Shown: positions 1 through 8,960, numbered from the stretch's first letter. The stretch is DNA of 56,493 bases from SIG607 sp045537575 (GCA_045537575.1 JAZSPU010000026.1:1-56493), one strand, 5' to 3'. The notes: generated by a model not told the origin, from the sequence alone. Numbers and translations are program-made.

Positions 1-21
1 ACAATACCACCTTTTTAAAAA

Positions 22-189
22 ATTATACCACTATAAAACAAAAAGTGCAAGGCAAAGCCTTGCGAAACACTTCTTCACTATTCACTATTACTTATTACCT
101 CCAAAAATCTTCTCGGACGGATTTAGTGAAAAGTGAAGAGTGAAAAGTGAAAAAGTAAAACCTTCCCGAACTTCGTCCGAGAAGGTTTT
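22..189. repeat. tRNA-downstream structured repeat, copy 1
   Basis: This noncoding stretch lies downstream of the initiator tRNA (minus-strand direction) and has a homologue beside tRNA-Cys at 38910-39083. In plus orientation both run: ATTATACCACTA, then an A-rich tract, then the 17-bp palindrome GCAAGGCAAAGCCTTGC (47-63 here), then a TTCACT/ATTACT-type tract (68-99), then an 11-base arm CTTCTCGGACG (109-119), then an AGTGAA-type tract (about 125-160) complementary to the first tract, then the inverted arm CGTCCGAGAAG (174-184). No reading frame of note is present. Pairing order is tract-arm-tract-arm, so the two helices cross. I know no family name for it. Confidence 0.6.

Positions 190-190
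<1 letters not shown>
156..190 (-). terminator. intrinsic terminator after tRNA-fMet
   Basis: Read on the minus strand, AAAACCTTC pairs with GAAGGTTTT around a 15-base loop, followed by a T-rich stretch. It begins at the tRNA CCA end. Its right arm is part of the surrounding repeat. Confidence 0.6.
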
Positions 191-265
<75 letters not shown>

Positions 266-296
266 ATATATGGGTGCAAACCTTGTTTACTTAATT

Positions 297-324
297 ATTA
301 TAACACATATTTTTTATATTTCAA
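297..324 (-). promoter_or_regulatory. promoter of tRNA-fMet
   Basis: On the minus strand, TTGAAA (319-324), a 16-bp spacer and an extended -10 TGTTATAAT (-10 hexamer at 297-302) stand about 30 bp upstream of the mature tRNA 5' end. Confidence 0.6.
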
Positions 325-372
325 GTCTTTTTTTGAAAAAATAAAAAATGATTGTCAAAAAATTATCATTAC

Positions 373-401
373 TTGCTCTTTGAGTAGTTTTGCTCTATAA
401 T
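373..401 (+). promoter_or_regulatory. promoter of the rnf operon
   Basis: TTGCTC (373-378), a 17-bp spacer and TATAAT (396-401) lie about 45 bp upstream of the rnfC start. Confidence 0.6.
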
Positions 402-447
402 ATATTATATAGTTTTACAAATATATTATTTTTCGGGAGGTTTTTTC

Positions 448-1782
448 TTGGACAAAAAAGAACAAATTCTTTCCCCCGCAGGAAATCTACGTGGGGGAAC
501 ATATCTTCCTCACCACAAAAACACATCGGAGTTTGCTTCTGAAGTTTTACCTGTGCCGGAACGGGTTATTATTCCCCTTCGTCAGCATATTGGAGCACCC
601 TGTACGCCTACAGTAAAAAAAGGTGACACGGTTTTTGTGGGAACCGTTATAGGTGACTCTGACCATCCTGTCAGTGCTCCCATTCATTCAAGTATTTCGG
701 GAACCGTTGAAAAGATTGAGGCAATATCTATGCCTGACGGCAGTATGGTTGATGCCGTTTTTATTCTTTCGGACTCTAATATGACTCCCGATCCTACCCT
801 TAAAGCTCCTTCTATAAATTCAAAAGAAGATTTTATTGCCGCTACCCGTGCAAGCGGTCTTGTAGGTCTCGGCGGCGCAGGTTTCCCCACTCACATCAAG
901 TTCAACGTCAAGGAAGGCGTAAACATTGATACTCTTATTATTAATGCCGCTGAATGCGAACCCTATATTACTGCCGACGACAGATGTTGTATCGAGGAAG
1001 GCGATGACATTCTCGAGGGCGTTTATCTTATCAAAGAACTCTTAGGAATTGAAAAGGTAATTATCGCTATTGAGAACAACAAGCCCGAAGCCATTAAGAA
1101 GCTTTACGACATAGCTACCGACTTTAGAGATGTTCTTGACAATGTAAAGCTTATGGCACTTACCACCAAATATCCTCAGGGCGCTGAAAAGGTTATTATT
1201 TATTCAACCCTTAAACGAATTGTTCCAATGGGAAAACTACCAAGTGACGTTGGTTGTATAGTAATGAATGTTTCCTCGGTTGCTTCTCTTTACAGATTTA
1301 TTAAAACCGGTATGCCCCTTGTTACACGCCGACTTACCGTTGACGGAAACGCAATTGAAAATCCAAAAAACGTTATTGTTCCTATCGGTACTCCCGTAAG
1401 CGAGGTTCTCTCCTTCTGCGGACTCAAAGATGATGGTGCAACAAGAATTATTATGGGCGGTCCTATGATGGGCACTTCTATTCCCAGTACCGATTATGTT
1501 ATAGGAAAAACCAACAACGCAGTTCTTGCCTTCTATGAAGACAGTATTCCCCCTACAACTCCATGTATTCATTGTGGAAAATGTGCATCGGGCTGTCCTA
1601 TGAAGCTTAATCCTGCAAGTATTGAGCAAACCATTTCGGCAGGCGCTCCCGAAAAGTTAAAGTCACTTTATGCCGATTACTGTATGGAATGCGGAAGCTG
1701 TGCCTTTAACTGCCCTGCAAAGCGTCCCCTTGCTCAGATTATGAGAATTGCCAAAAAAGAAATAAGGAGGTTAAACGGATGA
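448..1782 (+). CDS. rnfC: Rnf electron transport complex subunit C
   Basis: This is the peripheral membrane subunit of the Rnf complex, which passes electrons between ferredoxin and NAD and pumps Na+ or H+. RnfC is the subunit thought to handle NAD(H). The 444 residues are usual for clostridial RnfC. The nucleotide-binding glycine segment GLVGLGGAGFPTHIK is near 137-151. Two [4Fe-4S] motifs close the protein: CIHCGKCASGCP (from 373) and CMECGSCAFNCP (from 412). The TTG start is chosen because GGGAGG sits 7 nt upstream and no ATG fits. It is the first gene of rnfCDGEAB, has its own promoter, and overlaps rnfD by ATGA. Confidence 0.96.
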   Translation: MDKKEQILSPAGNLRGGTYLPHHKNTSEFASEVLPVPERVIIPLRQHIGAPCTPTVKKGDTVFVGTVIGDSDHPVSAPIHSSISGTVEKIEAISMPDGSMVDAVFILSDSNMTPDPTLKAPSINSKEDFIAATRASGLVGLGGAGFPTHIKFNVKEGVNIDTLIINAAECEPYITADDRCCIEEGDDILEGVYLIKELLGIEKVIIAIENNKPEAIKKLYDIATDFRDVLDNVKLMALTTKYPQGAEKVIIYSTLKRIVPMGKLPSDVGCIVMNVSSVASLYRFIKTGMPLVTRRLTVDGNAIENPKNVIVPIGTPVSEVLSFCGLKDDGATRIIMGGPMMGTSIPSTDYVIGKTNNAVLAFYEDSIPPTTPCIHCGKCASGCPMKLNPASIEQTISAGAPEKLKSLYADYCMECGSCAFNCPAKRPLAQIMRIAKKEIRRLNG

Positions 1783-2714
1783 ACTCGAAATTAAACGTAA
1801 GCTCTTCGCCGCATATAAGAAACAGCGAAACTACTACGGGCATTATGCTTGACGTTATTATTTCCCTTTTACCCGCAACTATTTTCGGTATCGCTTTGTT
1901 CGGCTACCGCGCTGCTTTACTTGTCGCCGTTTGTGTTGCCTCCTGTCTTATTTTTGAATTCCTTTTCACAAAGCTATTTAAAAACGAAGGCTCAATAATG
2001 GATTTAAGCGCTGTTGTTACAGGTCTGCTCATCGCCCTTAACCTACCCTCCCGTTTTCCCTTATGGATGGCTGTTGTAGGCTGTTTTGCGGCTATTGTGG
2101 TTGTTAAGCAGATGTTCGGCGGACTCGGACACAACTTTGTAAATCCTGCCATTGCCGCAAGAATTATTCTTCTTATCTCCTTCCCGAAATTTATGACAAC
2201 CTACGTTGCTCCCTTTGAATACGGTGTTGATGCTGTATCAAGCGCAACCCCTCTTGCCGAAAACGCAGGTCACGTCAGCATTAAAGAACTGTTTTTCGGT
2301 CTGCATGGCGGAAGCATTGGCGAAACCTCTGCCGTTCTTCTTTTAATCGGCGGATTATATCTGGTTATAAGAAAGGTTATAAAGCCCACCATCCCCCTTG
2401 CATTTATTTTAAGTGTAGCTGTTTTCACCTTCTGCTTTACAAAAGGCGATTATAACGCAGCTCTTTACGCTATTCTTTCGGGCGGTGTATTTTTAGGCGC
2501 CATATTTATGGCAACCGACTATGTTACAAGCCCCACCACAACCCTCGGTCAGATTATTTTCGGTATCGGTTGCGGTCTTTTAACCGTTATTATCCGTTCG
2601 GGCTCTGCCGCCGAAGGTGTTTCCTTTGCAATTATCTTTATGAACCTTTTGGTTCCTCATATTGATAAGCTTACCGTTCGCAAACCTTTTGGATGGGAGG
2701 CTAAGAAGAAATGA
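1779..2714 (+). CDS. rnfD: Rnf electron transport complex subunit D
   Basis: Integral membrane subunit carrying a covalently bound FMN. The 311-residue product has many hydrophobic segments (starting with about 23-41 and 44-62). It contains the flavinylation sequence VSSATPLAE, whose threonine is residue 157; in this family that threonine takes the FMN by phosphoester linkage. The start overlaps the rnfC stop (ATGA), and the end overlaps rnfG the same way, which implies translational coupling. Length and position match clostridial RnfD. Confidence 0.96.
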   Translation: MNSKLNVSSSPHIRNSETTTGIMLDVIISLLPATIFGIALFGYRAALLVAVCVASCLIFEFLFTKLFKNEGSIMDLSAVVTGLLIALNLPSRFPLWMAVVGCFAAIVVVKQMFGGLGHNFVNPAIAARIILLISFPKFMTTYVAPFEYGVDAVSSATPLAENAGHVSIKELFFGLHGGSIGETSAVLLLIGGLYLVIRKVIKPTIPLAFILSVAVFTFCFTKGDYNAALYAILSGGVFLGAIFMATDYVTSPTTTLGQIIFGIGCGLLTVIIRSGSAAEGVSFAIIFMNLLVPHIDKLTVRKPFGWEAKKK

Positions 2715-3268
2715 ATAAAGCAACCATAAACAAAGTGCCCGTTACAACCTTGATTTTGTTTGCAATCTGTGTGATTATAACCGCCGCTTTGGCTCTTACC
2801 AATTTCATTACCGCCCCCCGCATTACCGCGCTTAATGAACAAGCTCAAAAGGATGCTATGTCAATAGTTCTTCCCGCCGACCAATACGAAAACCTTTCTA
2901 TTCCTACAGACAGTCCTTCAAAAGAGTGTTATGCCGCTAAAAAAGACGGCAAAATAGTGGGCTATATCGCCACTGCTTCAGTAAGCGGTTACGGAGGAGA
3001 GGTAAAGGTTATGGTGGGTGTTGATAACGATAATAACATCACCGCCGTAAAAATTCTATCGGCTGCCGACGAAACCCCCGGTCTTGGTATGAATATCACC
3101 AAAAAGGACTATTACGGTCAGTATTCGGGCAAAAAAGCAAATTTTAAGGATGAAGAAATAATTGCCGTAACAGGCGCAACCATTTCATCTACTGCAGCCA
3201 AAAATGCCGTCAAAGAAGCCTTGCTTCTTGTAGATTCGGCAAAAACAATAAACGGGGAGGTAAAATAA
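2711..3268 (+). CDS. rnfG: Rnf electron transport complex subunit G
   Basis: Membrane-anchored flavoprotein of the Rnf complex. A single N-terminal transmembrane helix (about 10-30) is followed by an extracytoplasmic FMN-binding domain. The flavinylation motif TGATISS is at 154-160, with Thr157 as the expected FMN attachment site. The 185 residues fit the family. It overlaps rnfD by 4 bases and is 1 base from rnfE. The flavin is attached by ApbE in this family; no apbE is in the window. Confidence 0.95.
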   Translation: MNKATINKVPVTTLILFAICVIITAALALTNFITAPRITALNEQAQKDAMSIVLPADQYENLSIPTDSPSKECYAAKKDGKIVGYIATASVSGYGGEVKVMVGVDNDNNITAVKILSAADETPGLGMNITKKDYYGQYSGKKANFKDEEIIAVTGATISSTAAKNAVKEALLLVDSAKTINGEVK

Positions 3269-3269
3269 A

Positions 3270-3998
3270 ATGGCAAAAAACAAAAATCTTTCTTATTTTA
3301 CCAACGGCATTATAACCGAAAATCCCGTTTTAAGATTGGTGCTTGGCACCTGCCCCACCCTTGCTGTTACCACTTCCTTTATGAACGGTCTTGGTATGGG
3401 CGCTGCCGCCACTATAGTTCTGGTTTGTTCCAATATCGTTATTTCGCTTCTTCGAAACGTAATTCCCCAAAAGGTAAGAATCCCCGCTTTCATAACCGTT
3501 ATTGCAGGTTTTGTTAGTATAGTTCAGCTGCTTGTTAAGGCATATGCCCCCGCCATTGATGCTTCACTCGGTATATTCCTTCCCCTTATAGTTGTTAACT
3601 GTATAATTCTTGCCAGAGCTGAAATGTTCGCAAGTAAAAACAGCGTATTCCCAAGCCTTCTTGACGGACTTGGTATGGGTATAGGCTTTACCGTTACCCT
3701 TTCCCTTATGGGACTTATCCGTGAGATAATCGGCACAGGACAGATAGCTTTTAGCGAAAGCGCCGTTATTCCTCTTACCAGCGGTCTCGGAATTGAGCCT
3801 ATGCTCATATTCATTCTTCCGCCCGGCGGCTTCTTCGTTTTTGGCTTACTTATTGCATTATCCAATAAAATAGCCGTTAAAAAAGGCAAAGAGCCTGTTA
3901 ACAGCCTCGGCTGTGATGGCTGTCCTGCAAAGGATATGTGTGATAGAAACACTTGCTCTGAAAAATTAAATGAAACGGAGGCAAAATCTAATGGTTAG
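3270..3998 (+). CDS. rnfE: Rnf electron transport complex subunit E
   Basis: Polytopic membrane subunit homologous to RnfA and NqrD/E. About six transmembrane helices occupy residues 20-215, with the characteristic LVLGTCPTLAVT near the first helix (the cysteine is an Fe-S cluster ligand in Rnf/Nqr structures). After the last helix is a hydrophilic tail with five cysteines (CDGCPAKDMCDRNTC), which the proteobacterial protein lacks. AGGTAAAATAAA precedes the ATG. The 3' end overlaps the rnfA start by 8 bases. Confidence 0.95.
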   Translation: MAKNKNLSYFTNGIITENPVLRLVLGTCPTLAVTTSFMNGLGMGAAATIVLVCSNIVISLLRNVIPQKVRIPAFITVIAGFVSIVQLLVKAYAPAIDASLGIFLPLIVVNCIILARAEMFASKNSVFPSLLDGLGMGIGFTVTLSLMGLIREIIGTGQIAFSESAVIPLTSGLGIEPMLIFILPPGGFFVFGLLIALSNKIAVKKGKEPVNSLGCDGCPAKDMCDRNTCSEKLNETEAKSNG

Positions 3999-4563
3999 TT
4001 CTATCGTTTCTATTATTCTTGCCGGTATTTTTACCGACAATATGGTGCTTTCAAAATTCCTTGGAATCTGCCCCTTTTTAGGCGTTTCCAAAAAGGTAGG
4101 CACTGCAGTCAGTATGGGTGGCGCGGTTACCCTTGTTATGCTTCTTGCTACCGCTGTTACCTGGCCAATTTACCATTTTCTTTTAGAAGAAAACTACTCC
4201 TATCTGCAAACAATAGTATTTATACTTGTTATTGCGGCTTTGGTTCAGCTTCTTGAAATAATAATAAAGAAGTTCTTTAAAGCGCTGTATAGCTCCTTCG
4301 GTATTTATTTATCCCTTATTACCACCAACTGCGCGGTACTTGGTATTACCATTCTTAACTTCACCGAAAGCTATAACTTTTTGGAGTCTATTTTCAACGC
4401 TCTCGGCGGTGGACTTGGTTTTACCCTTGCAATGTTTATCTTCTCGGGAGTAAGAGTAAGACTTGAATCTTCAAAGATACCCAAGTTCTTACAAGGTCTT
4501 CCTATAACACTTATTGCCGCCGCGCTTGTTTCCCTTTCCTTTATGGGATTTGCAGGAATTTAA
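3991..4563 (+). CDS. rnfA: Rnf electron transport complex subunit A
   Basis: Polytopic membrane subunit that pairs with RnfE in pseudo-twofold symmetry. It has six predicted helices in 191 residues and the conserved N-terminal segment DNMVLSKFLGICPFLGVSKK. The start is placed at the ATG at 3991, where CGGAGG lies 9 nt upstream. A further upstream in-frame ATG at 3970 would add seven residues, overlap rnfE more and have no ribosome site. The gene is followed by rnfB after 16 bases. Confidence 0.95.
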   Translation: MVSSIVSIILAGIFTDNMVLSKFLGICPFLGVSKKVGTAVSMGGAVTLVMLLATAVTWPIYHFLLEENYSYLQTIVFILVIAALVQLLEIIIKKFFKALYSSFGIYLSLITTNCAVLGITILNFTESYNFLESIFNALGGGLGFTLAMFIFSGVRVRLESSKIPKFLQGLPITLIAAALVSLSFMGFAGI

Positions 4564-4579
4564 GGGAGGAGGAACAGAT

Positions 4580-5356
4580 ATGACAATACTTATTCCCGTT
4601 ATTATTGTTGCCGCAATAGGTCTTATTGCAGGTCTCGGATTATCTTTAGCGAGTAAATATCTTTCCGATCCGCCCGATGAAAAATTTGAAGCCATAAGAG
4701 AAGCGCTCCCCGGCGCTAACTGCGGCGCTTGCGGATATACAGGCTGTGACGACTATGCCAATGCTGTTAAAAACGGCGATGCCGCGCCTAATCTTTGTAT
4801 ACCCGGCGGAAGTGATACTGCTTCTGCTCTTTCTGAAGTTTTAGGCATTGAAATCAAGGTTGAACCCAAAACTGCCTTTATTGCCTGTCAGGGTGACTGC
4901 AATAAAGCAAAAGTGAAGTTTAATTACAGCGGTGTTCAGAGCTGTGCGGCAGCCGCCTCACTTTTTGGCGGACAGTTAGAATGTAATTTCGGATGTCTCG
5001 GACTGGGGGACTGCGCAAAGGCTTGTGATGAAAACGGAATCACCGTTGTTGACGGACTTGCAAGAATAAACTCAGCAATGTGTAAGGCTTGCGGAAAATG
5101 TGTTAATGCTTGTCCCAAAAAGCTTATTTCCATTATTCCTATTAACAGTTCCTTAAAGGTGCTTTGCAGTAATACCGACAAAGGTGCAAAGGCTATGAAG
5201 GTCTGTGACGTAAGCTGTATCGGTTGCACTAAATGTGCAAAGGTTTGCGAAGCAGATGCAATAAAGATTGAAAACTTCCTTGCAGTAATAGATTCGGAAA
5301 AATGTACCGCTTGCGGAAAATGTAAAGAAGCCTGTCCCAAAGGCTGTATTCAGTAA
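4580..5356 (+). CDS. rnfB: Rnf electron transport complex subunit B
   Basis: Multi-cluster iron-sulfur subunit that takes electrons from reduced ferredoxin. The 258-residue product has an N-terminal helix (3-24) and then a Cys-rich Fe-S domain (NCGACGYTGCDDYA). Next comes a segment with CQGDCNKAK and CNFGCLGLGDCAKAC, and then ferredoxin-like cluster motifs CKACGKCVNACP, CIGCTKCAKVCE and CTACGKCKEACP. GGGAGGAGG 9 nt upstream fixes the ATG at 4580; an upstream ATG at 4514 inside rnfA has no such site. It is the last gene of the operon, with a terminator directly after the stop. Confidence 0.95.
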   Translation: MTILIPVIIVAAIGLIAGLGLSLASKYLSDPPDEKFEAIREALPGANCGACGYTGCDDYANAVKNGDAAPNLCIPGGSDTASALSEVLGIEIKVEPKTAFIACQGDCNKAKVKFNYSGVQSCAAAASLFGGQLECNFGCLGLGDCAKACDENGITVVDGLARINSAMCKACGKCVNACPKKLISIIPINSSLKVLCSNTDKGAKAMKVCDVSCIGCTKCAKVCEADAIKIENFLAVIDSEKCTACGKCKEACPKGCIQ

Positions 5357-5358
5357 AA

Positions 5359-5390
5359 AAAGTTCAGCACATTACGTGCTGAACTTTTTT
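5359..5390. terminator. bidirectional terminator between rnfB and yfbR
   Basis: AGTTCAGCAC (5361-5370) and GTGCTGAACT (5376-5385) form a perfect 10-bp stem with a 5-base loop. T runs follow on both strands, so it can serve both convergent transcripts. Confidence 0.85.
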
Positions 5391-5961
5391 AGTTTTGTTC
5401 ATCAAGGGTTAAGGAGAAGCCGTCTATAAATTCACTAAGGAAGATATCCGCTTCACTTAGCTTTAGGTCTTTCACCGATTTTTCTATAGTTTTTTTAGCC
5501 TCTTTAAATTCTTTATTACCCATTTCGGTTTCTTCTATACATTTAATAAGCGCCGAAATTCTGTCTGCCGCCTTTATTATTTTTTCCACCCTTTCATTTG
5601 GCTCATAAAGGGCGGTAAAGGTAGGCTGCATATCCTCAGGCAACATATCAATAAGCTTATTTTCAGCAATTTTTTCAACCTTTTTATAAGCATCTCTTAT
5701 TTCGGGATTGTGATATTTAACAGGAGTAGGCATATCCCCCGTTATAATTTCGCTGGTATCGTGGAAAAGCGCGGCAGTAGCGCAAAGGTTAGGATCAATA
5801 TCTCCGCCGAGTCTTACATTATTTATAACCGCGAGGGCGTGAGCAACAAGGGCTACCTCAAAGGAATGTTCGCTCAAAGACTCTCTTCTGGTATTTCTCA
5901 TAAGTCCCCAACGATAAATATTCTTCATTCGGGAAAGTACGGCATAATAATTACTTTTCAT
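5389..5961 (-). CDS. yfbR: YfbR-type HD-domain 5'-deoxynucleotidase
   Basis: Metal-dependent phosphohydrolase that in E. coli removes the phosphate of 2'-deoxynucleoside 5'-monophosphates, affecting dNMP pools. The 190 residues match YfbR along their length. The HD ligands are visible as His32 (SEHSFEV), His67-Asp68 (FHDTSE) and Asp133 (AADRIS), and the family signature TGDMPTPVKYHN is at 75-86. The ligand pattern is complete, so it should be active. It is a single gene transcribed towards rnf and ends inside the shared terminator. Confidence 0.88.
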   Translation of the reverse strand: MKSNYYAVLSRMKNIYRWGLMRNTRRESLSEHSFEVALVAHALAVINNVRLGGDIDPNLCATAALFHDTSEIITGDMPTPVKYHNPEIRDAYKKVEKIAENKLIDMLPEDMQPTFTALYEPNERVEKIIKAADRISALIKCIEETEMGNKEFKEAKKTIEKSVKDLKLSEADIFLSEFIDGFSLTLDEQN

Positions 5962-5992
5962 TTATTATTCTTCCTTAATTCATAGTTTAGCA

Positions 5993-6021
5993 TTGAATAT
6001 TATAGCAGACTTTGTTATAAT
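5993..6021 (+). promoter_or_regulatory. promoter of the YfhO-like gene
   Basis: TTGAAT (5993-5998), a 17-bp spacer and TATAAT (6016-6021) preceded by TG form an extended -10 promoter. It lies inside the longest possible reading frame of the next gene, which supports the downstream start at 6059. Confidence 0.7.
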
Positions 6022-6058
6022 AATCAAGAGAACAGTTAGAAAGGAAGGACCTTGGGAA

Positions 6059-8833
6059 ATGACTTTTTCTTACGCTAAACGCAACACCCTTGCGCGAAAG
6101 AAAGAACTGGGCGGAGCGACCTTTTTATTGGCGCTTTTCATAGCCACAGCATTTTTTATTCCGTATATTATTTCAGGTGATGGATATTTTATTTTTTACG
6201 GAGATTTTAACGTTCAGCAAATCCCCTTTTATCAACTTTGCCACGATGCTGTCAGAAACGGCAATTTAGGTTGGAACTGGCACACCGATTTAGGCTCACC
6301 CTTTATTCCTGCATACAGTTTTTATACTTTAGGCAGTCCTTTTTTCTGGCTTACAATTCCCTTTCCCAATAAATTTCTGCCCTATTTAATGGGGCCCCTT
6401 CTTATTTTAAAATTTGCATGTGCAGCCTTTACCGCTTATCTTTTTATAAGACGCTTTACACGTACTCCCTTTGCGGCGCAGACAGGCGCATTGCTTTACG
6501 CCTTTTCGGGCTTTTCTATATATAACATTTTCTTTAACCACTTTCACGAAGCTATAATTGTTTTCCCCTTACTTCTCCTTTCTCTTGAGCTTCTTATAAC
6601 CGAAAACAGACGGGGTATATTTGCTTTAACCGTTGCTCTGTGCGCCGTTACAAACTATTTCTTCTTTTTCGGAATGGTAGTTTTTACGGTTATATACTGG
6701 TTTATAAGAACTATATCAAAAGCCTATAAATTCCGTTTTTCCCGCTTCTTACTTATTATATTGGAAGCAATACTTGGCGTAGGATTATCTCTTTTCATAT
6801 TACTGCCAAGCATTAATATGATTACCTCTAATACCCGTGTTAACGATATACTTATCGGTTGGGGCGGTATTATGTATGGAAAAGAGCAGATATATCTTAA
6901 TATAATAGAATGTTTCTTCTTCCCGCCCGATATTCCCGCCCGTCCCGTATTCTTCCCCGGCGCAAACGTAAAATGGTCTTCTCTTGGCGGATGGCTTCCC
7001 CTTTTCAGTATGACCGCCGTTTTCAGTTTTTGTTTTGCTAAAAAAGGACATTGGCTAAAGCGCGTTATTGCTATATGTACCGTTATGGCTTTAGTTCCAA
7101 TTTTAAACAGCGCTTTTTATGCCTTTAACGATTCTTACTATGCCCGTTGGTTTTATATGCCAATACTTATGATGGCGCTTGCCTCTGCCATCACCCTAGA
7201 GGATAATGAAATAAACTGGAAGAAAGGCTTTAATTTAACCGCTCTTATTACTGCTGTTTTTGCCGTAGTTATCGGTCTGTTCCCACAAAAAACAGATGAC
7301 GGCATTGTAATAGGGCTTTATACCGATGCAGGCGAAAACAATTTCTATACCTTCCGCTTCCTTATTGCAGTAGGTATTGCCGCCGTTTCTCTCCTTATCT
7401 GCCGACTGATTATTATGCTTCGGGATATAAATAAAAAGATGCTGTTCAGACGTCTTACAACCGGACTTTTAAGCATAGTTATTGCTATCTACGGCTGTGT
7501 GTATCTTTATCAGGGCTCATCCCATTCCTTTGACAGAGACAGCGTTATGATAGACAGCCTTATTGAAGGCGAGGTGTCTCTTAACGATAGTGATAACTTC
7601 CGTATTGACACCTATGACTGCGTTGATAACACCGCTATGTATTTAGGCTATCCCTCAATTAACGCTTTTCATTCGGTTGTTTCCACCTCTATTATGGATT
7701 ATTATGACTTTATCGGTGTAAACAGAGACGTAGCAAGTCGCCCCACAAGAGAATATTTTTCCATTCGTTCGCTTTTGTCGGTAAAATATCTCTTTAACCG
7801 TGAAAGCGGTGACAGCTTTATCGGAGACGACGGTTACACCGTTATGCCTAATTATAAATACGTAGATACTCAGAGCGGCTATTATATATATGAAAACAAA
7901 GCATATATTCCCTATGGTTTTTCCTATGATTACTATATAACAAAGGCTCAGTGCGAAGCCTTCTATAGTGACGAAGCCCGCGCAGACGTTATGTTAAAGG
8001 CGATAGTGCTCAGCGATGAGGATGCTTTAAAATACGCCTCTCTTATGGAGTCCTATTCCGACTACAGCGAAAATTACGAAGAGCCAAAAGAGGAAGACTT
8101 TGATATTTTCGAAGAGAATACCGAAGACACCGAAAGCCTTCTGCCCGAACTTATAGTTGAAGGCGAAGAAATTGTTTCGGAATATACCGAGTCGGACTAT
8201 ATTGAAACCGAACCGGTAATTCCCGACGAATACAGACTTTCTCTTTCTATGAGCGAGGATGAATTATATAAGGATGCTCTTCATCTTGCCGAAAGCAGCG
8301 CTGTTTCCTTTGAAACAACTAAAAAAGGCTTTAACGCGGTAGTAGAGCGCGAACAGGAAAATCTTGTCTTCTTTTCCGTACCCTTTGACAAAGGCTGGAC
8401 TGCCACGGTAAACGGTGAAAAGGCAGAAATAATAAAAGCAAATATCGGTTTTATGGCGGTAAAGGTACCTGCAGGGGTAAGTGAAATAAGCTTTAGCTAC
8501 ACCACTCCCTATTTATACGTAGGACTTTTCGCTTCTGCTGTTTGTCTTGCTGTTCTTATAGTTTATATTATTATTTCCGTCTTCTATAAACGCGCCCACA
8601 CAGTCGAGGAATGTTATCCCGAAGGGGAAGCGCTTATTGAAAAATGGAGTGACGAAGAATATGAAATTGCACTCAGAGAAGAAAGCGAAAATCAACTAAG
8701 TCTGCTTGACAGAATGCCCGAAAAGGTAGAACATTTTGATGATATCGACCTTAATAATTACAGTTCGGGCTTCAAGATAGATACTTCTTTATTTGAAACT
8801 CAGGAAAATAATGTTGACAACCAAGAAGAATAG
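6059..8833 (+). CDS. YfhO-family multipass membrane protein (GT-C-like)
   Basis: This 924-residue protein belongs to the bacterial membrane protein YfhO family. Members are GT-C-fold-like and are linked to glycosylation of cell-surface polymers such as lipoteichoic acid in Bacillus and Listeria. About ten to twelve helices fill residues 20-480. A long extracytoplasmic region follows, then a final helix (about 817-842) and a charged cytoplasmic tail of about 80 residues. The family-type early loop FYGDFNVQQIPFYQ and NGNLGWNWHTDLGSP are present. Unusual are an acidic insert of about 70 residues (around 660-727, rich in Glu/Asp) and the acidic tail. AAGGAAGG about 10 nt upstream and an upstream promoter at 5993-6021 fix the start at 6059. 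The substrate is unknown. Confidence 0.8.
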   Translation: MTFSYAKRNTLARKKELGGATFLLALFIATAFFIPYIISGDGYFIFYGDFNVQQIPFYQLCHDAVRNGNLGWNWHTDLGSPFIPAYSFYTLGSPFFWLTIPFPNKFLPYLMGPLLILKFACAAFTAYLFIRRFTRTPFAAQTGALLYAFSGFSIYNIFFNHFHEAIIVFPLLLLSLELLITENRRGIFALTVALCAVTNYFFFFGMVVFTVIYWFIRTISKAYKFRFSRFLLIILEAILGVGLSLFILLPSINMITSNTRVNDILIGWGGIMYGKEQIYLNIIECFFFPPDIPARPVFFPGANVKWSSLGGWLPLFSMTAVFSFCFAKKGHWLKRVIAICTVMALVPILNSAFYAFNDSYYARWFYMPILMMALASAITLEDNEINWKKGFNLTALITAVFAVVIGLFPQKTDDGIVIGLYTDAGENNFYTFRFLIAVGIAAVSLLICRLIIMLRDINKKMLFRRLTTGLLSIVIAIYGCVYLYQGSSHSFDRDSVMIDSLIEGEVSLNDSDNFRIDTYDCVDNTAMYLGYPSINAFHSVVSTSIMDYYDFIGVNRDVASRPTREYFSIRSLLSVKYLFNRESGDSFIGDDGYTVMPNYKYVDTQSGYYIYENKAYIPYGFSYDYYITKAQCEAFYSDEARADVMLKAIVLSDEDALKYASLMESYSDYSENYEEPKEEDFDIFEENTEDTESLLPELIVEGEEIVSEYTESDYIETEPVIPDEYRLSLSMSEDELYKDALHLAESSAVSFETTKKGFNAVVEREQENLVFFSVPFDKGWTATVNGEKAEIIKANIGFMAVKVPAGVSEISFSYTTPYLYVGLFASAVCLAVLIVYIIISVFYKRAHTVEECYPEGEALIEKWSDEEYEIALREESENQLSLLDRMPEKVEHFDDIDLNNYSSGFKIDTSLFETQENNVDNQEE

Positions 8834-8842
8834 CAGTATAAT
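8814..8842 (+). promoter_or_regulatory. consensus promoter for the TPP riboswitch-thiT unit
   Basis: A perfect TTGACA (8814-8819), 17-bp spacer, TATAAT (8837-8842). The -35 lies inside the last codons of the YfhO-like gene, and the -10 straddles and follows its stop. Confidence 0.85.
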
Positions 8843-8857
8843 ACTTGTGAAAATAAA

Positions 8858-8948
8858 AAAGGGGAGCTTGATTGACTCAGGCTGAGAGGAAACCGTTACT
8901 GTTTCGACCCATAACCTGATGCGGATAATGCCGACGTAGGAGAATACG
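8858..8948 (+). promoter_or_regulatory. TPP riboswitch (THI element)
   Basis: The conserved TPP-sensing elements appear in order: GGGGAGC, GGCTGAGAGG, CGACCC, AACCTGATGCGGATAATGCC and ACGTAGGAGA. The pyrimidine-sensing loop is CTGAGA and the pyrophosphate side is the GCGGATAATGC helix region. A rho-independent terminator follows 13 bases later, so control by transcription termination when TPP is bound is the likely mode. The gene downstream is the thiamine transporter, as expected for this class. Confidence 0.95.
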
Positions 8949-8960
8949 CCACTTCTGTTG

